From Mycoplasmopsis felifaucium ATCC 43428 (lineage in GTDB: Bacteria > Bacillota_I > Bacilli_A > Mycoplasmatales > Metamycoplasmataceae): a stretch of 37,555 bases of DNA. The translations under genes were made by a program, and so were the position numbers. This document shows, in pieces, positions 10,261 through 19,517 of this stretch. The notes beneath the pieces were generated by a model, which had not been told where the DNA came from, did not search any database, and saw nothing but the letters and a program-made list of their open reading frames with translations. Location: the NCBI RefSeq assembly GCF_000687775.1, contig NZ_JHXS01000009.1:1-37555 (forward strand), read 5' to 3'. Position 1 is the stretch's first letter, and every line of letters starts with the position of its first letter.

Positions 10261-10280
10261 TATATATATATATATATATA
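10261..10280. repeat. (TA)10 dinucleotide tract in a lipoprotein promoter
   Basis: Ten uninterrupted TA units lie 9 nt upstream of a TATAAT (10290-10295), exactly where a -35 element or spacer would be. Such tracts change length by slipped-strand mispairing and can switch transcription. Confidence 0.85.
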
Positions 10281-10289
10281 TTAAAAATG

Positions 10290-10295
10290 TATAAT
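10290..10295 (+). promoter_or_regulatory. -10 box of the P4-type lipoprotein gene
   Basis: A perfect TATAAT 62 nt before the start codon. The upstream (TA)10 tract occupies the -35 position, and no separate TTGACA-like box is visible. Confidence 0.6.
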
Positions 10296-10301
10296 TAAAA
10301 T

Positions 10302-10320
10302 GTAAGTTTCAAATACTTAC
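10302..10320 (+). promoter_or_regulatory. Inverted repeat at the start of the leader
   Basis: GTAAGT-TTCAAAT-ACTTAC lies 7 nt after the TATAAT, at the expected transcription start. It could be an operator or a 5' stabilising hairpin. No T run follows, so it is not a terminator. Confidence 0.4.
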
Positions 10321-10356
10321 TTTGAAGATTTTTATTTTAGAAGGAAATGAAATTTT

Positions 10357-11733
10357 ATGAAATTTAAAAAATTATTTTTAGGTGCATTCTCAACAGCTAT
10401 TGTTGCTGCTCCTATGGCTCTTAGTGTTTCATGTAATGACACCAAAAAAGAAGCTAAATCATTTGATAAATTATCATTTGACGAACAAAAAACGGCTGTT
10501 CAAACTGCTTACGCAAACTTAAGCGCTGATCAAAAAATGGACTTTGTAAAATCATTAGATATGAAAAAAACATTATCTGATGATCAAGTCGCTAAATTAA
10601 TTAGCGTATTAAACAAAGATGCAGCTATGATTGGTGGTATTATTTGATACATTAAATCAGTAGAATCATATATTGCAAAAGATGCCGCTTATGCAGCAGC
10701 TAAGATTGCTTTTGAAAACCTTAAAAAACGTGCAGATACAGATAATATGGATTACTCACAAAACTTTAACACAGCTCAAAAAGTAGTTAACCCAGCAAGT
10801 GGAAAATCAATTCCAGTTATCTTTATGGATATTGACGAAACTGTATTACAAAATGATATTACAGAATCATACGCTATGTTACACGGCGGATTCAATATGG
10901 CTGATAAAGAAAGAGAAGATGTTAAAGGATTAAGATTTGCTCTTCCAGGTGTTGTTGAATTTATTAACTATGTGCAAGAAAATGGGGCATTAGTTGCTTA
11001 TAACTCGGATATGAGTCAATCAACATTGGTTAGAGATAAAGTTGCAGAAAACTTGAAAAAAGCTGGTGTTAAATTTGTTCAAAACTACCAATTCTGAATG
11101 CGTGGTTCAATGCCTTATTTAGCAACAAATGAAAATGAAATTACAAATGAATTAACTGCAAATATGTCAAAAGATGAACTTAAAACATTAGCAGGAAAAA
11201 CTAAATTCACAGAAAACTTTAGTGCAAAACCATGAAGAACATGAGACAACATTGCTGCTGCTGAAACTTTAGGTAAACTTGTTTACAAAACTGACAGAAT
11301 GAATGGCTTAGATGCTAATACTGAAGGTTGAAATCTTGGTGCAGAACAAGCAGGTTCAGGTGATAAAGTTGTTATGAAAACAACTATGAGAATTGGTGAC
11401 AACTACAATGACTTCTTTGACAGACAATCTAAGAAATTAACTAATGATGAAAAAGTTAAAACATACTTAGACGAAGATGGATTACGTAAATTATTTATGC
11501 CTGAAGGTGGAGATGGTCTTAAATATGATACAAAAACCAAAAAATTTGTTAAATTAGGATATCACCAAGCTTACATTATGGTTCCAGGTAATGCTGAATA
11601 CGGTGGCTGAACAGATGAATATGGCTATGGTAACTATTACGATCTTTGAAAAGCTTTACAAGCAATTCAAGAAAATCCTAAATATGCTCAAGGACCATCA
11701 GCAGATGCTAATGGTGGTGCTCTTAGACCATAG
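10357..11733 (+). CDS. 5'-nucleotidase/acid phosphatase lipoprotein, e(P4) family (HAD subfamily IIIB)
   Basis: A predicted surface phosphatase that would dephosphorylate nucleotides, possibly NMN or other monoesters, so that nucleosides can be imported. The 458-residue protein starts with a lipoprotein signal peptide (MKFKKLFLGAFSTAIVAAP, lipobox LSVSC, lipidated Cys at about residue 27). HAD motif I FMDIDETVL gives the nucleophile Asp and the general-acid Asp, motif II is the Ser in YNSDMSQ, and motif IV is IGDNYNDFF. About 120 residues between the Cys and the HAD core form an extra helical region. Six or more TGA codons are read as Trp. AGAAGGAAATGAAATTTT precedes the ATG. The promoter carries a (TA)10 tract, so expression may be phase variable. 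A strong terminator follows. Confidence 0.92.
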
Positions 11734-11757
11734 TAATCCAAATAATTTTTAAATTTA

Positions 11758-11780
11758 AACACCCGTTTGGGTGTTTTCTT
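11758..11780 (+). terminator. Terminator of the P4-type lipoprotein gene
   Basis: AACACCC/GGGTGTT stem (11758-11764 and 11769-11775), with loop GTTT and a T-rich tail. Confidence 0.85.
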
Positions 11781-11783
11781 ATT

Positions 11784-11800
11784 TGCCTGTTTTATAGGCA
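11784..11800. repeat. Copy of a recurrent short hairpin
   Basis: TGCCT/AGGCA stem with a 7-nt loop. Its inner 15-mer is the exact reverse complement of the one in the hsdS terminator (532-546), and a 12-base match lies at 10195-10206. Confidence 0.6.
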
Positions 11801-11801
11801 T

Positions 11802-11826
11802 AAAAAAAGTTAACATATTGTTAACT
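11802..11826 (-). terminator. Terminator of the ABC-lipoprotein operon
   Basis: AGTTAACA/TGTTAACT, an 8-bp stem with a 3-nt loop. On the minus strand it is followed by seven T. It lies just beyond the stop of the last gene of the operon. Confidence 0.75.
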
Positions 11827-11833
11827 CTAAAAA

Positions 11834-12718
11834 TTATTTAATACCATATACAGTATATCTAAGCATTTTTCCACCTAATTCATCCTCGTAGATTACCTTT
11901 TTAGATTTATCAGGACCAGTTTCAGAGAAACTCTTAGTATATGCTACATATTGCTTTATATCAAAGGTTTTTAATAGTTCAGGATTAGTAACCATTTTTG
12001 GGAATGCGAATAAATAGTTAAAAATTTGAACATTTGGTATATTCTCTTGATTTTCAGGCTCGCTATCAGAAACATCAATTTGCAATATAAATGCATCTTC
12101 TGTTAATAGATAGAAATTATTCTCAATATAGTCTTCGCTATTTTCGTATAGTTGATTTGTATATTGAATAATTTTGTTGCTTTTTGGTGTATAGAATGTA
12201 CCAATTTTTTGGGTGTTTTCTCTAGCACTTATGTCTGCATTATCAGCTGATTCTTCAAATAGGTCATATGTTGGATAGTATATAAAATTCAAACGATCAA
12301 AATAATATAAGAATGCTAATCAGTTTTTCGTGTTGAATTCTTCAATGATTTTATTACTTTGTAGTAATAATTTAGGCTTTTTGGTTCCAAAAATACCACC
12401 ATCATCACCGAATTGTTTAATGTTATTACTTCCGTAATAAAATGCTCATCTAATATCATTTAGATATGTTTCATCAATTTGTTTTTGTTCTTCAATAAAT
12501 TTTTCTTTTAAGTCTGTTTTATTGCCGTATACAGCATTTAACAATGCCTCAATATAATCTTGATTAATAAATGATTTTCATAAATCGTTTTTAACTGAAT
12601 CGATATTTAAGTTCTCGAGCTTATTAACTTCTTGAGTTGTACTTTTATTTTGACACGAAATAACACATAAAGGAGCACTTAAAAATAATGAAGGTAAAAT
12701 AAATTTAAGTTTTTTCAT
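11834..12718 (-). CDS. Lipoprotein of the ABC-lipoprotein operon (third paralogue, last gene)
   Basis: Not a named family that I recognise. The 294-residue protein has a lipoprotein signal MKKLKFILPSLFLSAPLCV with lipobox VISC (Cys at about 22), so it is anchored on the outer face of the membrane. It is rich in Tyr, Phe and Asn. Around Trp133 it carries the block NWLAFLYYFDRLNFIYY, which matches blocks in its two upstream neighbours (NWYYVLSNLDKFKLDFY around Trp126, and NDWYWYLKNIDKFMYVY around Trp124). A second shared block is NNFYLLTEDAFILQI. Its ATG overlaps the stop of the upstream gene by one base (TAATG), and AAAGGGGTT is the ribosome site. Function unknown; probably the surface component of the neighbouring ABC system. 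Confidence 0.75.
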
Positions 12719-13578
12719 TATTCAACCCCTTTATATAACATAATTGCTACAGCTGGAATGCCATATCTAAATTTAACCACCAAATCATTTTCCAATCTGT
12801 CAAATCCTTCCTGGTCTCCATGAATAAAAGCACTATGAACTACATTTGAAATTAAATTTAAAGATATTTTACTTGCTTTAGAATTTGCAAACGATCAAAC
12901 ATAAGGCTTAAGAAGGATTTTAGGGTGTTCACTAACAGCGTCATTAATTGATATTCTAAAAACATTTTTATCTTTTAATAAATAAAAGATATCTTTATCC
13001 AATAATTCAGCTGATTCTTCACCTTCTTTTATTTCACTTAAATAATCGTTTCCAAATTGAACTTTTGATAAATCAGGCATAGAAAGATTAGAAATAGTTT
13101 CTTTATATTTATCTGAATGATCTCCATTTTTACCTTTTGGGAATGTAAATCATTTATAGAAATCAAGTTTAAATTTATCCAAATTACTCAAAACATAATA
13201 TCAATTTAAACTGTAAAATGCTTCCATTGATTTTACTAATTCATCTAATTTATCGTTATTTTGGTTCTTTTTAGCTTTTGTTCATTCATTTGAAAATTGT
13301 TTTAATCCTTCTTCAATTTGTTTAATATGTTCAGGATCTTTCATTTGATTAAAATAATTCACCTTTGCACTTTCGCTTCTAAAATTAGCTTTTATCAATA
13401 CGTCTAGAATTTTCTTTGTATTAACTTCTTGTGAATTTTCTACGGGCGGAACAATGTCTTTTGATTTATCAATATATTTATCTAAAGAAGTTTTTTGACT
13501 GTAATTTGTGCAAGAAACCACTGAACTTAAAACTATAGTAGGAGCGATTACGCTTAAATTTTTTACAAATTTATTCAT
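12718..13578 (-). CDS. Lipoprotein of the ABC-lipoprotein operon (second paralogue)
   Basis: A 286-residue lipoprotein. The start is chosen at the ATG at 13576-13578, because GGAGGGAAATTT lies directly before it; an in-frame ATG six codons upstream lacks that. The signal is MNKFVKNLSVIAPTIVL, with SVVSC as lipobox (Cys about residue 23). The middle carries the shared block NWYYVLSNLDKFKLDFY (Trp126) and later DIFYLLKDKNVFRISI. TGA-coded Trp occurs several times, including inside the shared block. It overlaps the upstream gene by 8 nt and the downstream one by 1 nt. I know of no family for it; its position and likeness to its neighbours mark it as a paralogue in a surface complex. Confidence 0.75.
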
Positions 13579-14548
13579 AAATTTCCCTCCAAGCAAATCT
13601 GAGAACTTTTAAGCCTTCGGAGGTATTAAATCCATCGATTGCTTTTTGAAGTGCGTTATTATAAGCTTCTGCATTAAAAGGTGTAGCAAACTGTTCATCG
13701 TTATATTTTGAATATATTTTAGTTAAGTCATAATCACTATCGGCTCTTTGTCAGTATTTTACATCTGCATCAATGAATTTTTTTCTTTCTTCCTCTATTT
13801 TATTGGCTAATAATGCTAAAAATTCATGATGTTTTTCAATATTCGTAAAATCTGCTACATATAATAAAAAGGGATCGACAACAAAGTGATTTTTTCCTTC
13901 AAATTCATATGCAAAAAAGTGTAATACATAATTATTATTATAAGTAAGGAAGTAGTGTTTTTTATTAAGGAATTTATCGAATGGTTTTACTTCTTCAGGA
14001 GAATTTCAATCAATTATAAAAAGGTCTTGTATTTCATTATTTTGCAGTTTTATAGATAAATCTGGAAAAATTTCTTTTACTTTATTTATTAATTCTTCTT
14101 CATTTGGAAAAGTAGCATATTTATCACCATAAGGAGTATAAACGTACATAAATTTATCAATATTTTTTAAATATCAATATCAGTCATTAGAAATAGCGTT
14201 TGAAAGAATATTTTTAGCTGTTAATGTAATTTTAGAATAATTTGGACTTAAGCTATTAGGTTTAAAAATTGGATAAAAATTTAAAGCATATTTTATTTCA
14301 CTAAACATATTAGAATGAATATTTTCTTCATGTTGAACATATTCATTAGAAAGTTTTTCGCTAGGCAAGAATAATTTTTCTAACGTTTTTATATTTTTAT
14401 TATTTAAAAATAAATTTATTTGACTATTAATATCAATTTGATTGGTTTCTTTTTTTACTTTAGAGCTTTTAAATACTGCTGCGGTAGGTAATAAAATAGC
14501 ACTTGAAGCCAATATTGCTGTAGTACTAATTAGCAATAACTTTTTCAT
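13571..14548 (-). CDS. Secreted or membrane-anchored protein of the ABC-lipoprotein operon (first paralogue)
   Basis: A 325-residue protein with an N-terminal hydrophobic signal or anchor (MKKLLLISTTAILASSAILL), but, unlike its two sisters, no lipobox Cys. It may be secreted by signal peptidase I or remain as a single-pass protein facing outwards. It carries the shared block NDWYWYLKNIDKFMYVY (Trp124) and HYFLTYNNNYVLHFF. Its start overlaps the end of the ATPase gene by 23 nt, so the ribosome site must lie inside that gene. Function unknown. As the paralogue nearest the ATPase, it could be the part that contacts the permease (inference). Confidence 0.72.
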
Positions 14549-15227
14549 AAAAAATTTGCTCTAAAGAATTATATTTTGCACCATTATATTTAATTTGGCC
14601 ATCGTGAATTAAAGTTAAACTGTCACAATATCTATCAACTTCAGATAAAACGTGAGTGCTAATAAAAATTGTAGTGCCTTGTTGCTTTAATTCGTTTAAA
14701 GTTTTAAATAATTCAAATCTTGAAGTAGGATCAAGAAATGAAGAAGGTTCATCAAGAATCAAAATTTTTGGATCATTAAGTAATGCTTGAATAAGTAAAA
14801 CTTTTTTCTTTTGACCACTTGAAAAGTTATATGGTTTTTGTTTTTTAAGTTGAGAAATACCGAATTTCTTTAATAGTGAATCAATTTTGCTTTCAACTTT
14901 TTCGCTTTCAAGATTAGAAAGTAAAGCAAAACATTTTAAATATTCATATACTGTTAGTTCTTTTGGAAAAATAGCACTTTCTGGAACATATCCAATTAAT
15001 GATTTACTTTGTGGATTTTTATTAGATAAACCATCAATTAAAATTTCACCATCATATTTATAGTATGCACCAATAATTGATTTAATTGTTGTTGTTTTAC
15101 CTGAACCATTTTCACCTATAAAGGCGTGAAAGTCTCCAGAATTTACATGAAAATTAAGACTATGAATACCACGATTATTTTTATCGTAAATTTTTGTTAA
15201 ATTATTAACTTCTAAAATTTTACTCAT
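14526..15227 (-). CDS. ABC transporter ATP-binding protein
   Basis: A 233-residue stand-alone nucleotide-binding domain, with Walker A IGENGSGKTTTIKS (from about residue 37), signature FSSGQKKKVLL, Walker B ILILDEPSSFLD and switch His STHVLSEVDRY. The signature is FSSGQ rather than LSGGQ, as is common in the ABC-2 (drug, antibiotic or polysaccharide export and Nat/CcmA-like) class. Its ATG overlaps the permease stop (TAATG), so the permease-ATPase pair is certain. The direction of transport is most likely export or membrane-associated mechanical work, since no substrate-binding protein of importer type is present. Confidence 0.92.
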   Translation of the reverse strand: MSKILEVNNLTKIYDKNNRGIHSLNFHVNSGDFHAFIGENGSGKTTTIKSIIGAYYKYDGEILIDGLSNKNPQSKSLIGYVPESAIFPKELTVYEYLKCFALLSNLESEKVESKIDSLLKKFGISQLKKQKPYNFSSGQKKKVLLIQALLNDPKILILDEPSSFLDPTSRFELFKTLNELKQQGTTIFISTHVLSEVDRYCDSLTLIHDGQIKYNGAKYNSLEQIFYEKVIAN

Positions 15228-17041
15228 TATTTATAGTCCTTTCTCATATATAAAATACTGTTAAGACCTAAAAACAAGGTAGATAATGCAACTCAAATTA
15301 GTAAGTAATAATATTTATTAACTACCAATTTATCTCTTGAAATAGAAACTACATTTGAAACATTTTGGAATAAGAAGTTATTTGGATCTTTATGCAATTC
15401 GTATCTTGTGATAGGTCTAGGTTTATCATCTATTGTTTGTATTTGTTGAATAGGTTCATAATAGCTAAATCCACCTATTCTATAGTCGTGTTCGTCAATA
15501 TTAATAAGAATTGTACTTGGTGCAAATGAATTTTCGATTGAATCATTGCTTAATAATGATTTTAATAATGTTGAATCATTATATGTAAAGTACAAGTAAT
15601 ACATTAATGCTACACTTAAATAAATTTTTCTTTGAGTTTCGTTTTCAAGTAATAAATTCTTCACTGCATTTTTGTCAAAAATAGCTATTTTATTGTCTTC
15701 TATTTTATTTAAAGTACTGTCTTTATCGTTAACTATTGAACTGATTGAGTTTAATAGTTGTTTTTTAATTTCGGCAAGTTCTTTAGATTTTATTTCAGTA
15801 AATAATTTTTCATAAAATTCTTTAGCAACTTTGTTAAATTCTTCGCTTGAAAAAACAGGATTTAATTTATCTCAAGTAATTTTTCCAACTAGGTTTGTAG
15901 GAGCTGCAAAATTAAAGTTATCTTCATCAAATGAAACGTTAAAACTTTCGGCATTAACTCTAGCATAAATAACACCAGAGTTATTTGAATTAGGCGAAAT
16001 TACATTGTTATCTTTTAACACGCCAGGAACAAGATAGTCGTATTTTGAAACTAATTCATTACCTACATTTAATTTAATTAATTTGCTATTTAAGTCTGTT
16101 TTATAAGAATAAACAACATTTTCTAAATCTGGATAATATGTATATTTGCTTAAATTATTTTCATTTTTATTTTGACCAGCAAATGTATTGATGTTATTTA
16201 CATTGAAAATATCAATCATTTGAAAAGGCAAAATAGTTCATGAATATGTTTGTCAGTCTGTTGCACTATTTTTTGATAATTTAAACGCTTCATTTATGTA
16301 TTGAATTTGGTTTTCTGTTAGTTCTGCATTTTCGGCACCATTAGGAATTAGGTAGTATTCATCTTTATTATTATTTAAGTAGAATTTTTCGGCATCTACT
16401 TGAGTACCAGAATTGTGGTAGTTATATTTAGTATTAAGGAAGTAAGCTGTATGGTCATTGCTTGGATTTGAATTAGGAAGAATAAAATTACCACCAATTG
16501 CTAAAGGGGCAAATAATAACAATGGAATAGCTAAGGCTAATTTTGAGTTTATTTTAAAGCTTAACAATGAAGCAATTGAGCCAAAGAATAAATAAACTAA
16601 AAATGGAACTATAAAACTTAAAGGAATTAATACTTTTAAGTCTGTTTTATTGGCTAATAGGCCAAATGTTAATGACATTGATAAAAAGGTTGAAACACTT
16701 CAAATTAAACCAATCAATATGAATGTTAAATTTTTACCAAGAATAATTTGTTTTCTTGACAAAGGTTTTGAATATATTAATAATTCAATACCTTCGCTAT
16801 CTAAATCACTAAAAAGGTTAATGCCTTTTAATGAACCATAAAAAATTGTTAAAAGAATTACACAAAAACTATATGAATAAATTAGTATATTTCTATAAAA
16901 ATCACTTAGGGTAATGAAACTAAAAGTTGTGCCAATAATTAGTGAAATAATTAAAGTTAAAATAGGAAGCACTACTGTGCTAACTTTCAAAGCTGTAATT
17001 TTAAACAGGAATTGAGAGTAATTTATAGTTGCGTTTTTCAT
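15227..17041 (-). CDS. ABC-2-like permease with a large extracytoplasmic domain
   Basis: A 604-residue membrane protein, first gene of the operon. Five hydrophobic segments lie in the first third (about residues 18-40, 50-72, 103-125, 138-160 and 163-185) and one at the extreme C-terminus (YYYLLIWVALSTLFLGLNS). Between TM5 and TM6 is a hydrophilic region of nearly 400 residues, which must face outside. The Ile-Tyr-Ser-Lys-Pro-Leu-Ser-Arg-Lys stretch between TM2 and TM3 resembles the cytoplasmic coupling segment of ABC-2 permeases. AAAGAAAGGAAAA precedes the ATG. The frame passes many TGA codons. The very large outer loop is unusual and suggests docking of the three neighbouring surface proteins. 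Confidence 0.82.
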
Positions 17042-17154
17042 TTTTCCTTTCTTTATTTTAAAAAATGAATTCTATAAATTGTCTCATGCTATCTATATTT
17101 TACTATACAAAAAAATATACAGAAATATTTACATATTTGATTTTACGGAATAAA

Positions 17155-17176
17155 AAAGAAGCTTCTCAGCTTCTTT
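17155..17176 (-). terminator. Terminator of the PQ-loop gene
   Basis: AAGAAGC/GCTTCTT (17156-17162 and 17169-17175) with a 6-nt loop, and a T run on the minus-strand side. It separates the PQ-loop gene from the ABC-lipoprotein operon, which then starts from its own promoter in 17042-17150. Confidence 0.75.
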
Positions 17177-17187
17177 AAATTTATTAA

Positions 17188-17916
17188 TTACGCTGTTTTA
17201 CAGTGTTTTTTGTAAACATAGTAAAGTGTAATTTGAATTGAGTAAATAATAATTGCGATTGTTTGGAATACAACTACGATTCAGAACATCGCTGATTTTA
17301 CAGGTAATAATGTACATAAGTAAATGAATAAACAAGCATTTAATAATAATCCCATATATAGCATTACTACACTTAAACCTTCAGAACTCTTCAATTTAAT
17401 TGTTTTTGCAATTTGAATTGAGAAAGGTAAAGCAGTACAGCATGTTGCTAAGATTGTAAGAACTGTCATTGCTATACTTGCTGGGCTTAAGTTTAATCTA
17501 AATTTAGGGCTTGCGTAAGCCATAATTGCTCATATTGTTACTACTAATGTTAATGATCATAACATAACACCTAAGCCTATTTTAAAGGCATTTTTTTGTT
17601 TTTTGTCAAACACAAAAAAGGTTGTAATAGTTAATGCCATTAAGATTGTAAAGATAACATTACCTAAAATATTAATAATAGGATCTGTATCAGGTGTTTT
17701 TTCAATATTGAAGGCATAAGTTCCAACACCGGCCTTAATTATCATAATTAGTGAGAAAAGAAAACCACCAAAGAAATAAATTAAGAATGTTGCATAGGAA
17801 ACATTACCTACTTTTTTAGTTTTAAAAATTGAAATTAATTGTGGAATACATAATGCTATCATGATCCCTGATGCTATAACACCAAAAATCAAGTTAACAA
17901 CTGCGATTGAACCCAT
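17188..17916 (-). CDS. PQ-loop repeat (SWEET/SemiSWEET-like) membrane protein
   Basis: A 242-residue protein with about seven hydrophobic segments. It has two PQ-loop-like repeats: CIPQLISIFKTKKVGNVSY (near residues 23-42) and LPFSIQIAKTIKLKSSEGLS in the C-terminal half, where Phe replaces Gln. The repeat arrangement matches PQ-loop transporters of the SWEET or cystinosin kind, found in mollicutes as single genes of unknown substrate. TGA-coded Trp lies in the linker between the halves. The ATG at 17914-17916 follows ACAAGGAGAAAAAT. It is monocistronic, divergent from asnS, and closed by a hairpin terminator. Substrate (sugar, amino acid or vitamin) cannot be told. Confidence 0.82.
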
Positions 17917-18146
17917 ATTTTTCTCCTTGTATGCAATTTAGCCTATTGGCATAAAATAATGCATAAATATTTTACATAAAAAAATTAGTATAAGCGTTTT
18001 TTTGATTTTATTAATAATCCTATTTTAAGGTCTTTTCGGTAAAACATGATTTTTCGTTTTCTTTTATATTTAATATTAAATTTTATATATGTTAAAATAT
18101 TATTATATTAATAATAGTTTATTTTTCATTTATTCAAGGAGTTAAA
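17917..18146. promoter_or_regulatory. Divergent promoter region between the PQ-loop gene and asnS
   Basis: A 230-nt AT-rich gap. On the asnS side, extended -10-like sequences occur (ATATGTTAAAATATT near 18089-18100) and the ribosome site CAAGGAG lies just before the ATG. I looked for a T-box leader (specifier, antiterminator, NGGTGG motif, terminator) and saw none. Confidence 0.35.
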
Positions 18147-19505
18147 ATGATTGAATATTCAATAAAAAATATTTTTGAAGATAGTAAACACTATTCAGCA
18201 AAACATGTTGACATAAGGGCGTGAGTCGTATCTAACAGAGGCAATAAAAAAATTAGATTTTTATCATTAAATGATGGTTCCACTGTAGAAAATTTACAAG
18301 TTACATTAAAAGATGAAAAGTTTGATTTTGATTTATTAGACCAAATTCACTTAGGTTCAGCAGTCAGAGTTAAAGGTGTTATTGCATTAACGCCAAAAGC
18401 AAAACAACCTCTAGAATTAGTAGCATCAAAATTTGAATTATTAAGTAATGCTGAAACATCATTCCCAATTCAAAAACAAGAAATTAATCTTGAAACACTT
18501 AGAGAAATTCCACACGTTAGACATAGAACAAACATTTTGCGTGCGGTGATGCTAATAAGATCTACACTGGCACAAGAAATTCATAACTATTTCCAAAAAC
18601 ATGAGTTTTTATATTTTAATGCTCCGATTATTACAAGTAATGATGGTGAAGGTGCTGGTGAATTATTTTATGTTAACGATGGCGACAAAAAAGAACCGTT
18701 TTTTGGTGCTCAAAATGCTACTTTAGGCGTAACTGGTCAATTACACGCAGAAAGCTATGCATTGGGTTTCAAAAAAGTTTATACATTTGCCCCAACATTT
18801 AGAGCTGAACATTCAAACACAAAAAAACATGCAGCGGAATTCTGAATGGTTGAACCTGAAGTTGCATTCTATGATTTAGATGATGTTATCAGATTGGCGG
18901 ATGATTTGCTTAAGTATGTTATTAAAAATACAATTAAAAAACATCCTAAGGAATTTGAATACTTGCAAAATAATGTAGATAATAATCTTTTAAACAGACT
19001 TGAATCATTTACAAAAACAAAATTAACAGTTATGGACTATAGAGACGCTTTAGTTGAGTTATCTAAAGTTAAAGAAAAATTTGAAAATCAAGATATTAAA
19101 TTTGGCCTTGATTTTGGTACTGAACACGAAAGGTATCTTGCTGAGCAAATTGTTAATGGACCTGTAGCAATTATTAATTTCCCTAAATCATTTAAAGCTT
19201 TCTATATGCATCAAAATAGTGATGATCAAACTGTTGCTGCATTCGATTTATTAGTTCCTGGAATCGGTGAATTAATTGGTGGCAGTCAAAGAGAAGTTAG
19301 ATACGAAAAGTTATTAAGTAGAGCTCTTGAAGTAGGCATTAGTCAAAGCGATTTACAATGATACCTTGATTTAAGACGTTTTGGTGATGCAGGTTCTGCT
19401 GGTTTTGGTATAGGTTTTGAGAGACTTGTTATGTATGTAACTGGTGTTGATAATATTAGAGATGTAATTCCTTACCCTAGAACTAGTGGCAATATAAAAA
19501 TGTAA
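18147..19505 (+). CDS. asnS: Asparagine--tRNA ligase
   Basis: Charges tRNA-Asn with asparagine. The 452-residue class IIb synthetase has an N-terminal OB anticodon-binding fold ([20 protein letters not shown]), then the catalytic core with the asparaginyl-type segment [12 protein letters not shown], motif 2 [20 protein letters not shown] and motif 3 [15 protein letters not shown]. Trp in motif 2 is TGA-coded. The GEGAGELF stretch favours AsnRS over the closely related AspRS. The ATG at 18147 follows CAAGGAGTTAAA. It heads a row of plus-strand genes that continues to uvrD with short or overlapping junctions. Confidence 0.97.
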
Positions 19506-19517
19506 TTTGGAGGTTGT

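Noticed and set aside
11834-14548. MIB-MIP type immunoglobulin cleavage system for the lipoprotein group
   Set aside because: The proteins are much smaller, there is no serine protease motif, and the operon is led by an ABC transporter.
17917-18146. T-box riboswitch before asnS
   Set aside because: No antiterminator NGGTGG motif, specifier loop or terminator hairpin found; only an ordinary promoter and ribosome site.
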